Positions 33,493 through 43,328 of a DNA stretch of 64,000 nucleotides are shown one piece after another; the first letter of the stretch is position 1, and each line of letters begins with the position of its first letter. Position numbers and translations under genes: made by a program. The stretch is taken from assembly GCA_040779335.1 (NCBI GenBank), contig JBFONV010000001.1, positions 1,214,629 through 1,278,628 of the forward strand, given 5' to 3'. This stretch comes from JBFONV01 sp040779335 (lineage in GTDB: Bacteria; Pseudomonadota; Gammaproteobacteria; Enterobacterales; Alteromonadaceae). A model generated the notes under the pieces. It made no database searches and was not told the DNA's origin. It saw nothing but the letters and a program-made list of their open reading frames with translations.

Positions 33493-34566
33493 ATGATCGA
33501 AAACAGCCAACAGCAAAATAAATTATCCGGCAGCGCTGCCCAATTAGAATTAATGTTAAAAACTCAATACGTTGATTTAGCCAGTGAACGTGTCGGCGGA
33601 GAAACACTATCGTGTAGCGATGATTTTTTTGCCGAGATGGAAAATCTATTAAAGAGTGGTCGTGGGGTTTTTATTGATGATAAATACACCGAGCGCGGAA
33701 AGTGGATGGATGGCTGGGAATCTCGTCGCAGTTATGGAAGAGATAATGCCCGTGAGTTTGATTGGTGTGTTATTCGTTTAGGTATTAGCGGCGTTATTCG
33801 TGGCTTTGACATTGATACCAATTACTTTCGTGGTAATGCTCCACAGCAAGTGAGCGTAGAGGCTTGTGTTAGTGATATTCAGCCGAATGAGAATACACAA
33901 TGGGTGACGATATTACCGCTAGCAGATGTTAATGCCCATAGCCAAAATATCTTTGAAATAACCAATGACAACGCATGGACACATGTTCGGTTAAACATGT
34001 TTCCCGATGGCGGTATTGCGAGGTTTAGAGCGTATGGTGAAGCTGACGTTAATTGGAATAATTTTGTTGATGGTGAGTTGATTGATTTAGCCTCGATAAA
34101 AAATGGCGCAAAGGCGTTATTGGTTAGTGATATGTTTTTTAGTGATAAAAACAATCTGATCATGCCTGGACGTGGCAAGGATATGGGCGATGGCTGGGAA
34201 ACTAAGCGTCGTCGAGATCCTGGTCCTGACTGGTCAATTGTCAAGCTTGCTGCATCTGGTAATGTGCGTAAAGTTATTATTGATACTTGCCATTTTAAAG
34301 GGAATTTTCCTGACACCTTTATGCTTGAGGGAGCGATTAGCACAAATGATGATTTTAGTGATGGCGCCCAAGAGGTAAATTGGCAACCCATTATCGGTAG
34401 AACTAAGCTTTATGCTCATCGAGAACATTTGTTTATCAAAGAGATCATTGCCAGCAGTGATCAGATCTTTACTCACGTGCGCTTAAGCATTTTTCCTGAT
34501 GGTGGCATTTCACGCATGCGAGTATTTGGACATGCAAATATAAAAAATACTGAAGAAAAGTCATGA
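33493..34566 (+). CDS. alc: Allantoicase
   Basis: 357 residues with the two internally related beta-sandwich repeats of allantoicase. Repeat 1 holds RGVFIDDKYTERGKWMDGWE and repeat 2 NLIMPGRGKDMGDGWETKRR. FRGNAP and FKGNFPDTF, and HVRLNMFPDGGIARFR and HVRLSIFPDGGISRMR, are matching pairs. It splits allantoate into ureidoglycolate and urea. Bacterial purine operons more often use allantoate amidohydrolase, so this is the allantoicase variant. Confidence 0.92.
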   Translation: MIENSQQQNKLSGSAAQLELMLKTQYVDLASERVGGETLSCSDDFFAEMENLLKSGRGVFIDDKYTERGKWMDGWESRRSYGRDNAREFDWCVIRLGISGVIRGFDIDTNYFRGNAPQQVSVEACVSDIQPNENTQWVTILPLADVNAHSQNIFEITNDNAWTHVRLNMFPDGGIARFRAYGEADVNWNNFVDGELIDLASIKNGAKALLVSDMFFSDKNNLIMPGRGKDMGDGWETKRRRDPGPDWSIVKLAASGNVRKVIIDTCHFKGNFPDTFMLEGAISTNDDFSDGAQEVNWQPIIGRTKLYAHREHLFIKEIIASSDQIFTHVRLSIFPDGGISRMRVFGHANIKNTEEKS

Positions 34567-35075
34567 CCTTAGCACAATTAAATACACTTTCATTAGCAGA
34601 TGCTCGTCATGCCTTTATGCAATGTTGTACGTCCTCTGCGTGGGTTAATGCAATGGCTGATGCGCGTCCGTACGTTGATACTGATGCTTTGTTTGCACAC
34701 GCTGATGCTGTATGGCAACAATTAGCAGAAGGTGATTATTTGGAGGCTTTTGAGGGGCATCCTAAAATTGGCGATATCAGCAGTTTACGGGCAAAATATG
34801 CCAATACAAAAGCGCTTGCTAGCGGTGAGCAAAGCTCAGTGAATCAAGCATCTGAGCAAGTCCTTAGTGCACTATCGCAAGGCAATAGTGAGTATGAAGA
34901 TAAATTTGGTTTTATCTTTATTGTCTGTGCGACCGGGAAAAGTGCCGCGCAAATGCTGGCGTTATTGCGAGCGCGATTACCCAACGACAGAGCAACTGAA
35001 TTGGTTAACGCTGTGGAAGAGCAGCGTAAAATTTTTCACCTTAGAATAACAAAAATGCTGGAGAGCAATGCATGA
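34563..35075 (+). CDS. uraD: OHCU decarboxylase
   Basis: 170 residues. It decarboxylates 2-oxo-4-hydroxy-4-carboxy-5-ureidoimidazoline to S-allantoin. EAFEGHPKIGDI contains the catalytic histidine; SSVNQASEQVLSALSQGN and FGFIFIVCATGKSA are family signatures. It overlaps alc and uraH by four bases each (ATGA), so the three are translationally coupled. Confidence 0.92.
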   Translation: MTLAQLNTLSLADARHAFMQCCTSSAWVNAMADARPYVDTDALFAHADAVWQQLAEGDYLEAFEGHPKIGDISSLRAKYANTKALASGEQSSVNQASEQVLSALSQGNSEYEDKFGFIFIVCATGKSAAQMLALLRARLPNDRATELVNAVEEQRKIFHLRITKMLESNA

Positions 35076-35413
35076 GTCAAATAACTACGCATGTCCTTGA
35101 CACTACTCGCGGGAAACCTGCACCGCAGCTGCCTATCAGTTTGTATGCACAAATTGACAATGGCTGGGAATTACTGGCATCAGGGGTTACTAACGAAGAT
35201 GGTCGAATTGCTGGGCTGTTAGATGAACAGGTCAAATTACCTGCGGGTGTTTATCGGATGCATTTTCAAACTAGCGCTTATTTTAACGCCAATAACGAAG
35301 CGGGCTTTTATCCCTATGTTGATATTGTTTTTGAGTTAGATGACAGCGGCGCGCACTATCATATTCCATTGTTGTTAACCGCATTTGGTTACTCGACCTA
35401 CCGTGGCAGCTAA
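35072..35413 (+). CDS. uraH: 5-hydroxyisourate hydrolase
   Basis: 113 residues of the transthyretin-like family. THVLDTTRGKPA at the N-terminus, GRIAGLL, and the C-terminal YHIPLLLTAFGYSTYRGS are diagnostic (the YRGS end). It hydrolyses 5-hydroxyisourate, the product of urate oxidation. There is no N-terminal signal peptide, so it is cytoplasmic. Confidence 0.94.
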   Translation: MSQITTHVLDTTRGKPAPQLPISLYAQIDNGWELLASGVTNEDGRIAGLLDEQVKLPAGVYRMHFQTSAYFNANNEAGFYPYVDIVFELDDSGAHYHIPLLLTAFGYSTYRGS

Positions 35414-35414
35414 G

Positions 35415-35939
35415 ATGTTAGAGGTAAAACCGTTAACAAAAGAAGCGTTTGTTCGTTTTGGTGATGTCATTGAAGTGAATGATAACGCCAAGCACTTTAC
35501 TATTAATGACGGCTATACCGAACGTTATCATGATTTAGCCGCTATTGATGTTGGCGCAGAAAACGGTCGCGTGTTAGTCAATATTTTTCGCTCTACGCCA
35601 TTAGCCATGCCTATTGCAATAACGATGATGGAGAGACACCCTCTATCATCACAAGCTTTTATCCCTATGGGGAACAACCCTTATTTGGTGGTAGTTGCAC
35701 CGGCGGGAAACTTTGAGCCGTCAGCAATAGAAGTGTTTCAAGCATCAGCGGAGCAAGGCGTAAATTATTACGCAGGTACTTGGCACCATTTCTGTTTAGC
35801 ACTCGATGAAGTGAGTGATTTTATTGTTATCGACCGAGGTGGAAAAGGTGATAATTGTGATGTGGTGACACTGGATGGTTCTTTAGTGATTGAGCAGACA
35901 TTACCAAGTGCAGCAATGAATGTGCAGGAGTTAGGTTAG
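35415..35939 (+). CDS. allA: Ureidoglycolate lyase
   Basis: 174 residues from ATG at 35415, two bases after the uraH stop; an upstream in-frame GTG/ATG at 35385 lies inside uraH and is not preferred. LTKEAFVRFGDVIE, NIFRSTPLAMP, MERHPLSSQAFIPM, YYAGTWHHFCLAL and FIVIDRGGKGDNCD are the AllA pattern, with the zinc-type histidine/acid set of the cupin fold. It releases urea and gives glyoxylate. Confidence 0.92.
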   Translation: MLEVKPLTKEAFVRFGDVIEVNDNAKHFTINDGYTERYHDLAAIDVGAENGRVLVNIFRSTPLAMPIAITMMERHPLSSQAFIPMGNNPYLVVVAPAGNFEPSAIEVFQASAEQGVNYYAGTWHHFCLALDEVSDFIVIDRGGKGDNCDVVTLDGSLVIEQTLPSAAMNVQELG

Positions 35940-35944
35940 AAATT

Positions 35945-37237
35945 ATGTTGAAAGCATATAGAGGCGAGATACTTCACTTTATTGAAGATCCAGCAAAAGT
36001 TCCGCTTGAACAAAGTTATGAATATTTTGAAGACGGTTTATTGATTCTTGACAACGGCTTAGTAACACAACTCGGTCATGCCGCTGAACTGCTGCCATCA
36101 TTGCCAGCAGAAACTGAGGTGGTTCATTATCAAGATGGTTTGATCATGCCCGGGTTTATTGATACCCATGTACATTATCCGCAAACCGAAATGATCGCCT
36201 CTTATGGTGAGCAACTCTTGGAATGGTTAGAAAACTATACTTTCCCCGCAGAACGACAATTTAGCGATATCAACCATGCTAAAAATGTAGCAGAGTTCTT
36301 TCTTAGTCAATTGCTCGCAGCAGGAACGACCACTGCATTAGTGTTTGGTACTGTGCATAAAGAATCGGTTGAGGCGTTTTTTAGCATTGCCCAACAAAAA
36401 AAATTACGAATGATTTGCGGCAAAGTGTTGATGGATCAGAACTGTCCTGACTACTTATCAGATACCGCCGAAACCGGTTACCGAGACAGTAAAGCACTGA
36501 TCAAAAAGTGGCACAAAGTTGACCGCTTACAATATGCAATTACACCGCGCTTTGCGCCCACTTGTTCTACCGCACAATTAAGCAAAGCGGGCGAGTTGCT
36601 TAAAGAATACCCTGATGTTTATCTGCACACTCATTTGAGTGAAAATCTTGATGAAATTGCCTGGGTAAAAGAACTTTTCCCCGACAGTCATAATTATTTA
36701 GATGTTTACGATCAAAGTAAATTATTGGGGCGCCGCAGTGTATTTGCCCATGGTGTGCATTTACATAATGATGAATGCCAACGTTTAGCCGATACCGGTT
36801 CAGCCATTGCGTTTTGTCCAAGCTCAAATCTATTTTTAGGTAGTGGTTTGTTTAACTTAAAGCAAGCACAGCAATATAATATTCATGTTGGTTTGGGATC
36901 TGATATTGGTGCAGGCACTACTTTTTCCATGCTAAGTACCATTAATGAAGGCTATAAAACTCAACAGTTACGAGGTGATAAATTAAGTCCATTCCAATCG
37001 TTATATCTTGCAACCTTAGGTGGCGCGATTGCGCTCGATTTGCAAGGCACTATCGGTAATTTTGTAACGGGCGCTGAGGCCGATTTTATTGTGCTTGATA
37101 CTCAAGCAACCCCATTAATGGCAAGGCGTATGCAGCATTGCAGAAATTTAACCGAGAAGCTTTTTATCCTAAGTATGCTTGGTGACGAAAGACATGTTAA
37201 AGCAACCCATATTATGGGTGAACGGGTTTCCAGCTAA
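35945..37237 (+). CDS. guaD: Guanine deaminase
   Basis: 430 residues of the amidohydrolase superfamily. PGFIDTHVHYPQTEMIASYG carries the first zinc histidines; HTHLSEN, FAHGVHL and GLGSDIGAGTTFSML follow with the remaining ligands. It deaminates guanine to xanthine, feeding XdhAB. The gene begins five bases after the allA stop. Confidence 0.93.
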   Translation: MLKAYRGEILHFIEDPAKVPLEQSYEYFEDGLLILDNGLVTQLGHAAELLPSLPAETEVVHYQDGLIMPGFIDTHVHYPQTEMIASYGEQLLEWLENYTFPAERQFSDINHAKNVAEFFLSQLLAAGTTTALVFGTVHKESVEAFFSIAQQKKLRMICGKVLMDQNCPDYLSDTAETGYRDSKALIKKWHKVDRLQYAITPRFAPTCSTAQLSKAGELLKEYPDVYLHTHLSENLDEIAWVKELFPDSHNYLDVYDQSKLLGRRSVFAHGVHLHNDECQRLADTGSAIAFCPSSNLFLGSGLFNLKQAQQYNIHVGLGSDIGAGTTFSMLSTINEGYKTQQLRGDKLSPFQSLYLATLGGAIALDLQGTIGNFVTGAEADFIVLDTQATPLMARRMQHCRNLTEKLFILSMLGDERHVKATHIMGERVSS

Positions 37238-37294
37238 TGGTGCACTCAATAATAATTAACAATATTACCGTATATAAAAATAAGGGGTAACACT

Positions 37295-38497
37295 ATGGAC
37301 CCATACGTAACAGAGTGGCTTAACTTAATCATACGTTTTGCCCATTTGATCACCGGTATCGCTTGGATCGGCGCTTCCTTTTACTTTGTCTGGTTAGATA
37401 ATCATCTTGAAACGCCACCCCAATGGAAAGACGAAAAAGGTATTAAAGGTGACTTGTGGGCCATTCATGGGGGCGGATTTTACGAGGTCGCCAAATACAA
37501 ACTTGCGCCACCAGTTATGCCGACGACTTTGCATTGGTTTAAATGGGAAGCTTATACCACTTGGATAACCGGGTTTTTGTTATTAACGCTAATGTTTTAC
37601 GTTGGTGCTGAGTCTTATTTAATTGATAAACGTATCGCTGATTTAAGTCAATTTCAAGCAATAGCTATTGGCATTGGTTCAATCGTTGTCGGGGTCGGGT
37701 GTTATGAACTGTTAGTGCGAACTAAACTTAAAAATCATGGCTTAGTACTTGGCGTCATTTTACTGATTATTGCCACTGCCTTGTCTTATGGGTTAACGCA
37801 AGTGTTTAGTGCGCGTGGTGCTTATATGCACATTGGGGCGATTATTGGCACTATTATGGCGGGCAATGTGTTTTTTGGCATTATGCCTTCGCAACGCGCC
37901 TTAGTTAAAGCGGTTGAGCAGGGCACAAGCCCCGATCCTTCATACGGATTGAACGCTAAATTACGCTCAACACACAACACTTATACTACGCTACCCGTGT
38001 TGTTTATTATGATCTCGAATCATTACCCAATCACTTATAATCATGACGCGAATTGGTTAGTACTTGTTGCTATTATTCTTATTACCGCAGCGATTCGCCA
38101 ATATTTTGTTTTACGTCATTTTGGCAAGCAAAAACCAATGATTTTTGTTGGTGCTATTATCGCAACAATTGTTTTAGCGTATGTTATTGCCCCTAAAAAT
38201 ATTGAGCTATCCGCTAAGCAACAAGCAGCTCCGGTAAGTATTGCAAAGGTGCAATCTATCATTGAAACTCGATGTGGCACTTGCCATGCAGAGCAGCCGA
38301 CAGATGATGTCTTTAAAGTTGCACCTGCAGGCATTACTTTTAGTACGGCAGAGTCTATCAAACAATGGGGTCCGCGTATAAAAGCACGAGTTATTGATTC
38401 GCAAGATATGCCCTTTATGAACAAAACCGAAATGACAGAAGCAGAACGGGCTTATTTAGCGTTATGGATCAGCCAAGGTGCAGCGATAGATAAGTAA
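37295..38497 (+). CDS. puuD: Membrane urate oxidase PuuD with cytochrome c domain
   Basis: 400 residues. The N-terminal 310 residues have about eight membrane helices and the PuuD motifs FAHLITGIAWIGASFYFVWLD-like (residues 13-33), WAIHGGGFYEV, FKWEAYTTWITGF and RSTHNTYTTLPVLF. The periplasmic C-terminal domain carries a single CGTCH haem c site near residue 328 and a late Met ligand (SQDMPFM). It oxidises urate to 5-hydroxyisourate and passes electrons to the respiratory chain, replacing the soluble uricase. The 57 bp gap from guaD has no terminator, so it is likely the last gene of the operon. Confidence 0.93.
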   Translation: MDPYVTEWLNLIIRFAHLITGIAWIGASFYFVWLDNHLETPPQWKDEKGIKGDLWAIHGGGFYEVAKYKLAPPVMPTTLHWFKWEAYTTWITGFLLLTLMFYVGAESYLIDKRIADLSQFQAIAIGIGSIVVGVGCYELLVRTKLKNHGLVLGVILLIIATALSYGLTQVFSARGAYMHIGAIIGTIMAGNVFFGIMPSQRALVKAVEQGTSPDPSYGLNAKLRSTHNTYTTLPVLFIMISNHYPITYNHDANWLVLVAIILITAAIRQYFVLRHFGKQKPMIFVGAIIATIVLAYVIAPKNIELSAKQQAAPVSIAKVQSIIETRCGTCHAEQPTDDVFKVAPAGITFSTAESIKQWGPRIKARVIDSQDMPFMNKTEMTEAERAYLALWISQGAAIDK

Positions 38498-38595
38498 AAC
38501 AGTCTCAATATTATAATGTTTATATCGGATTGTTTGATTTACTAGGTTGATTTTTAAAGATATTTTAAAATTGGTTATGTACTAATAAAAAGCAG

Positions 38596-38631
38596 AAGGG
38601 GAAAAAGCAATATTGCCTTTTCCCTTTTTTA
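38596..38631. terminator. Terminator between puuD and the serine hydrolase
   Basis: GGGAAAAAGCAA / TTGCCTTTTCCC with one mismatch (about 38599-38624), then T6. It is shared by the two convergent genes. Confidence 0.75.
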
Positions 38632-38646
38632 TACAATAAGCCAGTT

Positions 38647-40524
38647 TTAAGAAATAAAGTGGAACCCTAATAAATTCCAGTAATGAAGTTCTACTAAAAA
38701 CATAATATTTGCTAATAACCCTACTAACAACATTATCCGACTTGCTAGGCCTAGTTGTTTGTCTTTGAATAGTCCTATGCTCTGGTAAGATTTCCAAATA
38801 ACTAGTCCAAGAGTGATAAGCGGTATACACAATAGTAACCACAGTTCAGGTGTGTCGCCCATTCTAACGCGCATACTATCAATGGTAGCCAAACGTGCTA
38901 AAAATAAGATGCTGAACAGCAGGTTTAGCGCTGTAGGAATTGAAAACTGTCTAACACCAATATAAACACGGCCTTTATTTGCTTTTTTGAAACGCATAAC
39001 TAACAGCATCACGGTCCATATAATGAAAATCGTTAACGTAGATATTAATATCAATTTGTGCAGCATTAAATTATCGAAGCCGACCATTTTCTCGTATGAG
39101 CGAGGCGCACCAAAGTAATCAAGAGCGACGTAATTAATTTGATTACTATTATCTCTAACTATTTTTAACTTCATGTCGGGTCGTTCAACATAGGCAAATA
39201 GGTTAGGGCTTTCTTCAGCGAATGGGAGGCCGAAAGCGTGGATCAGCCCATTGTCTCCTTGAGTAATCGTTAAAGGTGACTCTAGTAGGCTAAATATCTT
39301 GGCTAAACTATTATGAGAGCGCCTACTGTAAACATAATCACCCAAAATTTTGGAGTGATCAGTCAATTCGATATATGGCGCCTGTAATTTTTTTAACTGG
39401 GTTGGTTTATAATAACGATTCAAAAGTGCATATTTTAATTCTGATGCCAAACTACTATTCTTTTTGTTCACAGCAATAAAAAAGCCACTGTTAAGTTCAG
39501 GAAATAACATCAACTCAGCGGCAAAGCCTACATGGCCACCGTCGTGCCAAATAATTTTATGCTCCCAGCGGTTCCATTGCATAAAACCTGCCGTTTGGCC
39601 CGGCATTGAAACGTCGGCGCTGTATAACGTTTTTGTTATTAATTGATCTGCTTTGCTCGCGTATATTTGACCCGTTTCTGTTTTTCCTTTATTCAACACC
39701 GCATTCATTATTTGAACCATGTCATTAGCTGAACTCATCATAGAGGTTGAAGGATAGCGATGGACATAAGTGTAAGGTCTTGTGGTTAGATTCTCTCCTT
39801 CCCCTTTGTAACCAGTAACAAGATTTTGTTTGATGTTATCGTTTGAAAAGTAACCTGACGAGTTCATTTTTAGTGGTATGAGAATATTGTTATTTACGTA
39901 TTGATCAAAGGACATGCCAGTGATTCTTTCAATGATATAAGCAGCAAGAGAATAACCGTAGTTTGAATAGCTAAGCATTTCTCCTGGAGGATTGACCACG
40001 GGAGGCATCATTTGAGCAAGGTGCTCACCTAGCGTTTGTCTATCTTGTTTATCTAAAGTTAAATCAGACCATATCTGCTCATCAAACCCCGCGGTATGGG
40101 ATAATAGATGTTGTAAAGTAACTGGCTGTTTAAAAGGATTGTCAATTTTGAAGATGTCTAAATAATCATTAATATCGAGATTGAGATCAAGTTTACCTTG
40201 TTCAACTAATTGCGCTGCAGCGATACCAACAAATACCTTAGAAACGGAAGCTATTCTAAATATACTGTTTGCATCGACTCGCTGTCCGTTATTGGTATTG
40301 GCTACCCCGTAACCTTTGCTTATTTGAACTTGTCCGTTTTGCACCAAGGAAATAGTTAGTGCAGGAGTATTATCTTCCTTTTGTTTATCGGCTAACCATT
40401 GATCAACAAATGTGATGAGTTCGTTTGAATCACTTGGTCCTGTTGAGCTAACAATGTTGTCTTGTGCACAGATATTTAAACTGGTCACCAACGTTAAGAA
40501 TAATATAGCCTTTAATCGTTTCAT
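38647..40524 (-). CDS. Beta-lactamase-fold serine hydrolase with C-terminal membrane helices
   Basis: 625 residues. Signal peptide at residues 1-20. The class C-type catalytic set is ASVSKVF (SxxK, near residue 95), YSNYGY (YxN) and WHDGGHVGF (HxG). Residues 500-620 hold about four membrane helices, so the enzyme is anchored with the catalytic domain in the periplasm. This layout occurs in D-aminopeptidase/PBP4-like and esterase-like relatives rather than resistance beta-lactamases. Substrate unknown. It is divergent from a LytS/LytTR pair. Confidence 0.82.
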   Translation of the reverse strand: MKRLKAILFLTLVTSLNICAQDNIVSSTGPSDSNELITFVDQWLADKQKEDNTPALTISLVQNGQVQISKGYGVANTNNGQRVDANSIFRIASVSKVFVGIAAAQLVEQGKLDLNLDINDYLDIFKIDNPFKQPVTLQHLLSHTAGFDEQIWSDLTLDKQDRQTLGEHLAQMMPPVVNPPGEMLSYSNYGYSLAAYIIERITGMSFDQYVNNNILIPLKMNSSGYFSNDNIKQNLVTGYKGEGENLTTRPYTYVHRYPSTSMMSSANDMVQIMNAVLNKGKTETGQIYASKADQLITKTLYSADVSMPGQTAGFMQWNRWEHKIIWHDGGHVGFAAELMLFPELNSGFFIAVNKKNSSLASELKYALLNRYYKPTQLKKLQAPYIELTDHSKILGDYVYSRRSHNSLAKIFSLLESPLTITQGDNGLIHAFGLPFAEESPNLFAYVERPDMKLKIVRDNSNQINYVALDYFGAPRSYEKMVGFDNLMLHKLILISTLTIFIIWTVMLLVMRFKKANKGRVYIGVRQFSIPTALNLLFSILFLARLATIDSMRVRMGDTPELWLLLCIPLITLGLVIWKSYQSIGLFKDKQLGLASRIMLLVGLLANIMFLVELHYWNLLGFHFIS

Positions 40525-40617
40525 AATCTTTACCTTGAGTTAAGTGTGCTAGGTTGAATATTAAGGCTTCCCACCTTAGATCGTTGGTTAAATGACTGAA
40601 CGGCTCAAATAAAGGTT

Positions 40618-40653
40618 AAACTGCGCAAAAAGCAGTTTGATATTGGTTATACT
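40618..40653 (+). promoter_or_regulatory. Inverted repeat and -10 before the sensor kinase
   Basis: AAACTGC-N7-GCAGTTT (40618-40638), then TATACT (40648-40653) some 25 bp before the GTG. It may be a binding site or hairpin in the divergent promoter region. Confidence 0.4.
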
Positions 40654-40677
40654 TTGCTTCACTAAACGAGAAACTGA

Positions 40678-42384
40678 GTGAATAATTTGTTTAAATACTG
40701 GCCTATTTTATTTTTTTTAGCCTTACCGCTTTCTCTGCAGGCAGACGAAAGACGTTATGAAATTGTCGATGTTAAGGCGAATAAAGGGGATAATTTAGAG
40801 TGGGCAAAGGAGGCTATCGATGATAGCCAATGGCAACCAATAGAGTTTACTCTTACTCCTAATATTGAGGGGAATTATTGGCTACGGCTTACAATTAACA
40901 TTACCGATAAACTTGATAGCGCAGCAGCCACTGAATTATTTTTACATATTATTGGTAGTTCAGAAGTTTATTGGGATGGTCGCTTGATCGGTCGAAATGG
41001 TTTGGTCGGACATAACAAACAAAGTGAAACGCCAGGCCAAATTGATACTCTGTTTTTAGTGCCATATGATCTTTATCAACCAGGACTGCACACTGTCGCT
41101 ATTCGTGTTAGTCATTATTATCCTTCTTTAGCCAAATCAGGCCTTAGGTATGACTTTGTGCTTGGTCCCTATGGAGAAACCTATAGTCAGCATACAGGGC
41201 TCGCCTTAGTGCCAATTGTCACGCTTGGTGGAACCTTAGTTATTGCCATTTACTTTATTTTTATTTTTGCACTTGAGCGAAAAAATATCGCCTTTCTATT
41301 TTTTGGCTTAACGTGTTTAGGTGTTGCAGGCATGTTAGTATCCGAGGCATGGCGCGGAGTATTGGGTTATAGCTACGATTGGCATGTTACTAGGCTTCGC
41401 GCTATTTTATCTTTTGCTTTTGTTGTTTCACTATCTCTACCTTGGTTTGTACTTCATTACTTTAAATTATTTAATTACCACAAATACTTAGTTGGTTTTT
41501 CGGTTGCCACGTTAATTTTGGCTAACTGGAATACTAGTTTCGATTTACGTACCACTATTCTATTGTTTTTGGGGTTATCAATGGCATTAATGCTGTCGTT
41601 GAACGCGTGTTATCGCAAGCACTCAGCTGCTCGACTGCTTGCATCAGGAGTGTTAATTTGCTTAGCGGGTGGTTTAGCCACGCCTTTTCAATTTATTGAT
41701 GAAACCTTCTTTTATTTATTTCCTGTGATGACGATGTTAATTCTAGTTGCTGTAGCTATTCAGAACAAAAAGCATAAACAAGAGCGTGACGCTGCGCTGG
41801 TTTATTCAACCCGTTTAAAAAGCGAGTTAGTCAAAAAGAATATTCAGCCACATTTCATTCTTAATACGCTAACTTCACTGGCTAGTTGGATCGCAATTGA
41901 ACCAAAAACTGCCGACAAAATGCTTAACGCTTTGGCCCAAGAGTTTCGCTCGTTGATGGAAATGAGTGAAGAAAGGTTAGTTCCTCTAGATAAAGAGCTG
42001 CAATTATGTCAAAGCCACCTACAAGTTATGGGGTATCGAAAAGACATAAGGTTTCAACTAAACCACACAGAACTTGACCAATGTATAATGCTGCCACCTG
42101 GCATTATTCATACCCTGATCGAAAATGCTATTTCCCATAATCGTTATTTAAATGATTCTGTAGTCTTTGACCTTGCTATTAAAATAGAGAAAGCACGAGT
42201 CATTATGGTATTAAGCGTACCATTGGGAAATCAATTAAAGACTGCTGTTTCATCTGGAACAGGAACTAAATATATTGAAGCGCGGTTAGAAGAAGCATGG
42301 CCTGCCGCATGGAAATTTAAATCCTTCAGTCAAAACGACAAGTGGTTAACTCAAATTGAATTTCCTGAGGAATGTCAAAACTAA
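40678..42384 (+). CDS. LytS-type histidine kinase with 7TMR-DISM sensor
   Basis: 568 residues, GTG start. Signal peptide (residues 1-22) followed by a periplasmic beta domain of about 150 residues, then seven membrane helices (about residues 175-370), a 7TMR-DISM layout. The cytoplasmic His_kinase domain has KNIQPHFILNTLTSLASWI with the phospho-His, and an ATPase part with PPGIIHTLIENAISH. It overlaps the response regulator. The stimulus is unknown. Confidence 0.85.
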   Translation: MNNLFKYWPILFFLALPLSLQADERRYEIVDVKANKGDNLEWAKEAIDDSQWQPIEFTLTPNIEGNYWLRLTINITDKLDSAAATELFLHIIGSSEVYWDGRLIGRNGLVGHNKQSETPGQIDTLFLVPYDLYQPGLHTVAIRVSHYYPSLAKSGLRYDFVLGPYGETYSQHTGLALVPIVTLGGTLVIAIYFIFIFALERKNIAFLFFGLTCLGVAGMLVSEAWRGVLGYSYDWHVTRLRAILSFAFVVSLSLPWFVLHYFKLFNYHKYLVGFSVATLILANWNTSFDLRTTILLFLGLSMALMLSLNACYRKHSAARLLASGVLICLAGGLATPFQFIDETFFYLFPVMTMLILVAVAIQNKKHKQERDAALVYSTRLKSELVKKNIQPHFILNTLTSLASWIAIEPKTADKMLNALAQEFRSLMEMSEERLVPLDKELQLCQSHLQVMGYRKDIRFQLNHTELDQCIMLPPGIIHTLIENAISHNRYLNDSVVFDLAIKIEKARVIMVLSVPLGNQLKTAVSSGTGTKYIEARLEEAWPAAWKFKSFSQNDKWLTQIEFPEECQN

Positions 42385-43085
42385 TGAATATTCTGTGTGT
42401 TGAAGATGAAAGAGTAATAGCGAGGTATATTGAATCGTTAGTGAAAGAAGTGCTAATTGGCAGCGATTATAGCTTTAAACACGTTGAGGATATAGAAGAT
42501 GCCGCATCAATGCTTGTAGAAAAAAGCATCGACTTACTCTTACTTGATTTAAATTTGCACGGACGAAACGGTTTCGAATTGCTCGCACATTCAGTAAGCG
42601 GTGCTTTTAATACAATTATTATTTCGGCAAATACGGATCAAGCCATCAAAGCTTTTGAGTATGGAGTGATTGATTTTGTGCCTAAGCCGTTTAATAAAGA
42701 GCGGTTACAACAAGCATTTAACCGTGTTGAACAAAAACGTACAGCAGGAAAGGGCGCTCGTTATCTTTGTGTCAAAAAGGCTTCTCAACTTATTAGGATT
42801 GAAGTTGAAAATATACATCATATTCAAGGGGCAGGAAGTTATTCAGAGCTGTACTTAAATGATGGAAGTGTATTATTGCACGATAAAAACTTAGAAAAAC
42901 TGCTTGAAATACTGCCGGCCAGTTATATTCGACTTCATAAATCCTATCTTGTTGACCTATCACACATCGTTTCAATAAAGAGCTATCCTGGCAGTAAATA
43001 TGAAGCGCAGCTTGCGGATGGCGTAACGCTGCCTGTTAGTCGTCAACGGGTAACTAGTTTAAAGCAACAATTGTCTGAAACGTAA
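42372..43085 (+). CDS. LytTR-family response regulator
   Basis: 237 residues. The receiver domain (residues 5-115) has ILCVEDE, the phospho-acceptor aspartate in DLLLLDLNLHGRNG and the late lysine in FVPKPFNKERL. The LytTR DNA-binding domain follows (about 135-237; HHIQGAGSYSELYL, RLHKSYLVDLSHIVSI, LPVSRQR). ATG 42372 overlaps the kinase; a second ATG at 42384 (TAATG) is also possible. Confidence 0.9.
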   Translation: MSKLMNILCVEDERVIARYIESLVKEVLIGSDYSFKHVEDIEDAASMLVEKSIDLLLLDLNLHGRNGFELLAHSVSGAFNTIIISANTDQAIKAFEYGVIDFVPKPFNKERLQQAFNRVEQKRTAGKGARYLCVKKASQLIRIEVENIHHIQGAGSYSELYLNDGSVLLHDKNLEKLLEILPASYIRLHKSYLVDLSHIVSIKSYPGSKYEAQLADGVTLPVSRQRVTSLKQQLSET

Positions 43086-43328
43086 GCAAATGGGGGTATT
43101 CCTTGACTAAAACGAGTGGTGGCTTATATATCCCAAGCCTTAAATATATACCAAAATGAAAACATTTCATGCACTACTGACTAGCCCTATTAGCATTGCT
43201 AACCTATTGAGCAGAGTGTATTATTTATCTAAATGTACTGATGTTAAATCGACAGTTGATTTGGCGAACAACCCTGTAGTTTTTATCATATTTCATCGTC
43301 AGTTAACTAACGTAAACGGGAGTTATTA

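Noticed and set aside
38647..40524. Antibiotic-resistance beta-lactamase
   Set aside because: C-terminal membrane helices and family motifs fit a peptidase/esterase-like serine hydrolase, with no resistance context.
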